Translations under genes and position numbers: made by a program | Part shown: piece by piece, positions 30,522 through 34,573 of the stretch | Numbering within the stretch: the first letter of the stretch is position 1 | Layout of the letters: each line of letters starts with the position of its first letter | NCBI GenBank assembly: GCA_031276435.1 | Contig: JAISNB010000011.1 | Coordinates: 1-34,573 of the forward strand | Source: Burkholderiaceae bacterium | Lineage (GTDB): Bacteria; Pseudomonadota; Gammaproteobacteria; Burkholderiales; Burkholderiaceae_C | Length of the DNA: 34,573 bases | Direction of reading: 5' to 3' | Notes under the pieces: model-generated | What the model was told of the DNA's origin: nothing | Databases searched by the model: none | The model's input: the letters and a program-made list of their open reading frames with translations, nothing else

Positions 30522-31416
30522 ATTCAGGGCCATATTTCAGATCAAATGCCGCCAGGCGCGCGCGCAGATCGGCATAGGCCGCGGCCACGGCTTGCACCGG
30601 CCCCTTGACGCCCAGGTCGATGTGCGGGCCGAATTCTGGATGATCCACGCTCGGCAGGCTGAACACCTTGATTTGCGGGTGCGCGGCTTCCAGCGCCTGC
30701 ATCACCGGGGTCAGTGTCGCCTCTGTCGCGCCCAGCAAGATGACGGATTTTTCTTGCCATGCACCGCGCTGGAACCAGGGGTGGTAGAAGGTGTCGAGCG
30801 CCCAGGCCATCATGGGCCAGGCCATGACCGGAAAGCCCGGCACAAAGAAAACGCAGCCGCCAGCGGCGGCGGCGCGCAGCGCCCCGGATGCTGCTGCCGC
30901 GGGCGCGTCGCCGTCTGGCCCCGGCGGCAGCGCGGCCTGGAGCGCAGCGCCAGAGGGCACGCAGTAAAAGCCGGGAATTTTGTTGAACGGGTTGGGAATG
31001 ATGCCCGCGCCTTGCGGCAGCAGGCCCATGTTCAGCCGGTGCACGTTGTCTGGCCGCGCGGCGTCGAAACGCTCGCCCCGCGCGCGCGCCATGTCCCGCA
31101 TGCGCTCTTCAATCAAAGCCCTGGCCTGCGGATGCAATTGCAGTGGCCGCCCCAGCGCGGCGGCGGCGCACTGGCGCGTGTGGTCATCGGGCGTGGCGCC
31201 AATGCCGCCGCTGCTGACCACGGCGGCGCCACTGGCGAACGCGCGCCGCAGCACTTGCGTGATGCGCGCCGGATCGTCGCCCACGTATTCGGCCCACGCC
31301 AGGCGCAAGCCGCGCTCGCCCAGCAGTTCGATCCATTTGGGCAAATGCTGGTCGCGCCGCCTGCCCGAGAGGACTTCGTCGCCGATCACAATCAATGCAA
31401 AGTCTGGGGGGGTCAT
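30511..31416 (-). CDS. Molybdopterin-binding (MoCF_biosynth) / CinA N-terminal-like protein
   Basis: FALIVIGDEVLSGRRRDQHLPKWIELLGERGLRLAWAEYVGDD; VVSSGGIGATPDDHTRQCAAAALGRPL. Confidence 0.88.
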   Translation of the reverse strand: MTPPDFALIVIGDEVLSGRRRDQHLPKWIELLGERGLRLAWAEYVGDDPARITQVLRRAFASGAAVVSSGGIGATPDDHTRQCAAAALGRPLQLHPQARALIEERMRDMARARGERFDAARPDNVHRLNMGLLPQGAGIIPNPFNKIPGFYCVPSGAALQAALPPGPDGDAPAAAASGALRAAAAGGCVFFVPGFPVMAWPMMAWALDTFYHPWFQRGAWQEKSVILLGATEATLTPVMQALEAAHPQIKVFSLPSVDHPEFGPHIDLGVKGPVQAVAAAYADLRARLAAFDLKYGPELVR

Positions 31417-31463
31417 GAACACACGCACGCGCTTTCAGGCAAAGGGATAAGCCGCGCGCACCG

Positions 31464-32060
31464 TCAATCCGTCAGCCGGATGAAACAGGCGCGGTAGTGC
31501 AGCAACTCGTCGATGGATTCGTGCACGTCAGCCAGTGCGGTGTGCGCCTGCTGCTTCTTGAAGGCTTCGACCACTTGCGGACGCCAGCGGCGCGCCAGCT
31601 CCTTGAGGCTGCTCACGTCGATGTTGCGGTAGTGGAAAAACCCTTCCAGGCGCGGCATGTAGCGGGCCAGGAAACGCCGGTCCTGCCCGATGGTGTTGCC
31701 GCACATGGGCGAGGCGCCCTTGCTCACGTAGCGCGCAATGAAATCGATGAGCTGCGCCTCGGCAGCGGCTTCGCCCAGGGTCGAGGCGCGCACCTTCTCG
31801 GTCAGGCCGCTGCGGCCATGCGTGCCCCGGTTCCAGGCGTCCATTGCGGCCAGTTGTTCGTCGCTTTGGTGCAGCACCAGCACCGGCCCTTCCACGCGCA
31901 CGGAAAGATCGGCACTGGTGACAACCACGGCAATTTCCATGAGCCGCTCGGTCTCGGGATCCAGGCCGGTCATCTCGCAGTCGAGCCAGACCAGATTCAA
32001 ATCGTTTTTCGTCAGTGTCGCCGCCGCCGCGCGCGGCGCATTTGCTGTGGGTTCGGTCAT
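31464..32060 (-). CDS. orn: Oligoribonuclease
   Basis: [74 protein letters not shown]. Confidence 0.97.
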   Translation of the reverse strand: MTEPTANAPRAAAATLTKNDLNLVWLDCEMTGLDPETERLMEIAVVVTSADLSVRVEGPVLVLHQSDEQLAAMDAWNRGTHGRSGLTEKVRASTLGEAAAEAQLIDFIARYVSKGASPMCGNTIGQDRRFLARYMPRLEGFFHYRNIDVSSLKELARRWRPQVVEAFKKQQAHTALADVHESIDELLHYRACFIRLTD

Positions 32061-32181
32061 GGCCGCCATTGTCGCCGACGCGCCCGCGCCGCGCGGCATA
32101 TGGCGCAAGTACACTTGGCACCCTTGGTTTTTGCGCGCTGCCGTCCAATTAGCGCTCGCCCGCATCAGGGGGAACCCACGC

Positions 32182-33483
32182 TTGACCGATTATTCATTGC
32201 TGCCCCCCGCCACGCTCACCAGTCTGGTTTTTGCCGTGGCGCTGCTGCTCAATGTGGCCACCAAATACTGGCTGGACGCGCGCCAGATTCGCGCCGTGGC
32301 CCGCCACCGCGCCGCCGTGCCCGCCGAGTTTGCCGCCACCATCACGCTGCAAGCGCACCAGCGCGCCGCCGATTACACCGTCGCCAAACTGCGCCTGGGC
32401 ATGCTTGATCTGGCGCTGTCGGTGGCCGTGCTGCTGGGCTGGACTTTGCTGGGGGGGCTGGACTGGCTCAACGCCCGGCTGCTCGACGCGTTCGGCCCCG
32501 GCCACGCCCTGGCACAACCGCTGGCGCTGCTGGTGGCCTTCGCGCTCATCAATGCACTGATCGATCTGCCGCTGACGCTCTACCAGACCTTTGTCATCGA
32601 AGAGGGCTTTGGCTTCAACAAAATGACGCTCAAACTCTGGCTGCTCGACTTGCTCAAATCCACGCTGCTGGGCGCGGCCATCGGCATCCCGCTGGCGCTG
32701 CTGGTGCTGTGGCTGATGCAAGTTACCGGCCCCTGGTGGTGGCTGTGGACATGGGCCGCGTGGATGGGTTTCAGCCTGCTGATGATGGTGATCTACCCCA
32801 TGTTCATCGCGCCCTTGTTCAACCGCTTCGAGCCGCTGGCCGACGAGGCGCTCAAAACCCGCGTCACCCGCCTCATGGCCCGCTGCGGCTTTGCCGCCAA
32901 GGGCTTGTTCGTCATGGACGGCAGCCGCCGCAGCGCGCACGCCAACGCCTACTTCACCGGCTTTGGCGCGGCCCGGCGCGTGGTGTTCTTCGACACGCTG
33001 CTCGCCCAGCTAACCCCCGCCGAAGTCGAGGCCGTGCTGGCGCACGAGCTGGGCCACTTCAGGCATCGCCACATCGCCAAGCGCATCGCCAGCCTCATGC
33101 TCATGAGCCTGGCTGGCCTGGCCCTGCTTGGCTGGCTCATGCAGCAAAGCTGGTTTTTCGCGGGCCTGGGCGTCACGCCCAACCTGCCGCCCCAATACGG
33201 CGGCATCGCGCCCAACCACGCGCTGGCGCTGATTTTGTTCATGCTGGTCGTGCCCGTATTCGGCTTTTTCATCTCGCCCTGGATGGCGCGGATTTCGCGC
33301 AAACACGAGTTCGAGGCCGACGCCTACGCCACCAGCCAGACCAGTGCGCAAGAGTTGGCCAGCGCACTCATCAAGCTGTATCAAGACAACGCCAGCACAC
33401 TCACGCCCGACGCGGCCTACGCGCGCTTTTACTACTCGCACCCGCCCGCCAGCCAGCGCATCGCGCGCATCCTGCAAACCTGA
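32182..33483 (+). CDS. M48-family (Ste24/CAAX-type) membrane metalloendopeptidase, probable TTG start
   Basis: HExxH in [52 protein letters not shown] before TTG 32182. Confidence 0.92.
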   Translation: MTDYSLLPPATLTSLVFAVALLLNVATKYWLDARQIRAVARHRAAVPAEFAATITLQAHQRAADYTVAKLRLGMLDLALSVAVLLGWTLLGGLDWLNARLLDAFGPGHALAQPLALLVAFALINALIDLPLTLYQTFVIEEGFGFNKMTLKLWLLDLLKSTLLGAAIGIPLALLVLWLMQVTGPWWWLWTWAAWMGFSLLMMVIYPMFIAPLFNRFEPLADEALKTRVTRLMARCGFAAKGLFVMDGSRRSAHANAYFTGFGAARRVVFFDTLLAQLTPAEVEAVLAHELGHFRHRHIAKRIASLMLMSLAGLALLGWLMQQSWFFAGLGVTPNLPPQYGGIAPNHALALILFMLVVPVFGFFISPWMARISRKHEFEADAYATSQTSAQELASALIKLYQDNASTLTPDAAYARFYYSHPPASQRIARILQT

Positions 33484-33502
33484 GAGAAAGCCACCGCACC
33501 GC

Positions 33503-34510
33503 GTGCGCAAAACCGCTGCCCGCCCCACCGCAAAAGCAGACACCGCCGCCGCCTTGCAAGAGGCGCTGGTGGTCGCCACCCATGGCAGGCATTGCCTGGT
33601 GGAAACCGCCTCTGGAGCGCGCCTGCTGTGCCACCCGCGCGGCAAAAAACTGAACGTGGTCGTGGGCGACCGCGTGCACTGGCAGCCCAGCGGCGACGAA
33701 GGCAGCATCATCCAGACCCTGCCGCGCCGCAACCTGCTGTACCGGCAGGACGCGCTGCGCACCAAAAGCTTTGCCGCCAATCTGGATCAGGCGCTGCTGC
33801 TGCTGGCCGCCGAGCCGGAATTTTCAGAGCGCCAGCTCGCGCGCGCGCTGATCGCCTGCGAAGTGGCGCGCATCACCGCGCTGATCGCCCTCAACAAAGC
33901 CGATCTGGCTGCCCCCTTTGCCCGCGCGTGGGCGCGCCTTGCGCCCTACCGCGCCATGGGCTACAGCGTATTGCCGCTGTGCATCCGCCCCCAAACCGCG
34001 GCCTGCGCCAGCGGTGCAACGGCCGCCGCCACAGCAGCAACAGACGGATTGGCCTTGCTGGAGCAGCAACTGGCCGGGCGCAGCACACTGGTACTCGGCC
34101 CCTCGGGCGCGGGCAAAAGCAGCCTCATCAACCGGCTCGTACCCGGCGCGGCGGCGCAAACAGGCACACTCAGCCAGGCGCTTGCCAGCGGCAAACACAC
34201 CACCACGCACACCCGCTGGTTCTGGCTGGACCAGGCGCGCGCCGCCGCGCTCATCGACTCGCCCGGCTTTCAGGAATTTGGCCTGCACCACATCGGGCGC
34301 GCGCAACTGGCTGGCTGCATGCCCGACATTGGCCCACACACAACCCAATGCCGCTTCTACAACTGCACGCACCTGCACGAACCGGGCTGCGGCGTGCGCG
34401 ACGCCGTGGTCGAAGACGCGGACTTTCAAACGCGACTGGCCGCTGGCGCAAACCCCATCAGCGCATCGCGCTACAAAATCTACAGCGAACTGTTTGCCCA
34501 GTTGCGCTAG
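33503..34510 (+). CDS. rsgA: Ribosome small subunit-dependent GTPase RsgA, probable GTG start
   Basis: Circularly permuted GTPase: NKADL then LVLGPSGAGKSSLINRL, DSPGFQEFGL; zinc motif CRFYNCTHLHEPGC. Confidence 0.95.
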   Translation: MRKTAARPTAKADTAAALQEALVVATHGRHCLVETASGARLLCHPRGKKLNVVVGDRVHWQPSGDEGSIIQTLPRRNLLYRQDALRTKSFAANLDQALLLLAAEPEFSERQLARALIACEVARITALIALNKADLAAPFARAWARLAPYRAMGYSVLPLCIRPQTAACASGATAAATAATDGLALLEQQLAGRSTLVLGPSGAGKSSLINRLVPGAAAQTGTLSQALASGKHTTTHTRWFWLDQARAAALIDSPGFQEFGLHHIGRAQLAGCMPDIGPHTTQCRFYNCTHLHEPGCGVRDAVVEDADFQTRLAAGANPISASRYKIYSELFAQLR

Positions 34511-34573
34511 CTGTCGCGCCGCACACAGGAGCGGCAGTGGATTGCCGCGCTGCCAGCGGTGCGCTCCCGCATC

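Noticed and set aside
28670-30577. 635-aa plus-strand ORF opposite glnA
   Set aside because: Antisense shadow ORF of glnA.
32116-32134. TGGCAC...TTTTTGC resembling a sigma54 promoter upstream of the M48 protease
   Set aside because: The GC element is 4 nt too far from the GG element; -24/-12 spacing is strict.

Overview
The window is a GC-rich chromosomal segment, most consistent with Burkholderiales (Comamonadaceae-like). It is dominated by conserved translation and nitrogen-control genes. Minus-strand blocks are rimP-nusA-infB-rbfA-truB-typA; thrS-infC-rpmI-rplT-pheS-pheT-ihfA-merR-like-tRNA-Pro(GGG); trmJ-cysE; glnA-DUF4124-like-ntrB-ntrC; a molybdopterin-binding/CinA-like gene; and orn. 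Plus-strand genes are an LCM-type methyltransferase, trhP (yegQ), metQ, an M48 protease and rsgA. The one clearly accessory patch is about 1.1-3.0 kb, directly behind typA. It holds an intact 440-aa protein with a HEPN-type R-H-x3-H motif (RHLAAH), a decayed N-terminal fragment that reads like DUF262 ('ECFYIVPD(Y)(Q)REYVW'), and a small ORF that looks like the truncated N-terminus of a larger protein. I interpret this as the remnant of a defence/toxin-like cassette. The HEPN gene is preceded by a 17-codon micro-ORF with a strong Shine-Dalgarno and an ATGA overlap. The other main findings are regulatory. Intrinsic-terminator-like hairpins lie about 20-30 nt upstream of the start codons of rimP, pheS and thrS. 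The rimP hairpin sits directly behind a good sigma70 promoter with no codirectional upstream gene, and the thrS leader contains mutually exclusive pairing segments. infC has a non-canonical ATC start codon. glnA has a well-matched sigma54 promoter and NtrC-type sites. All calls come from reading the sequence and the ORF track; no database search was run.
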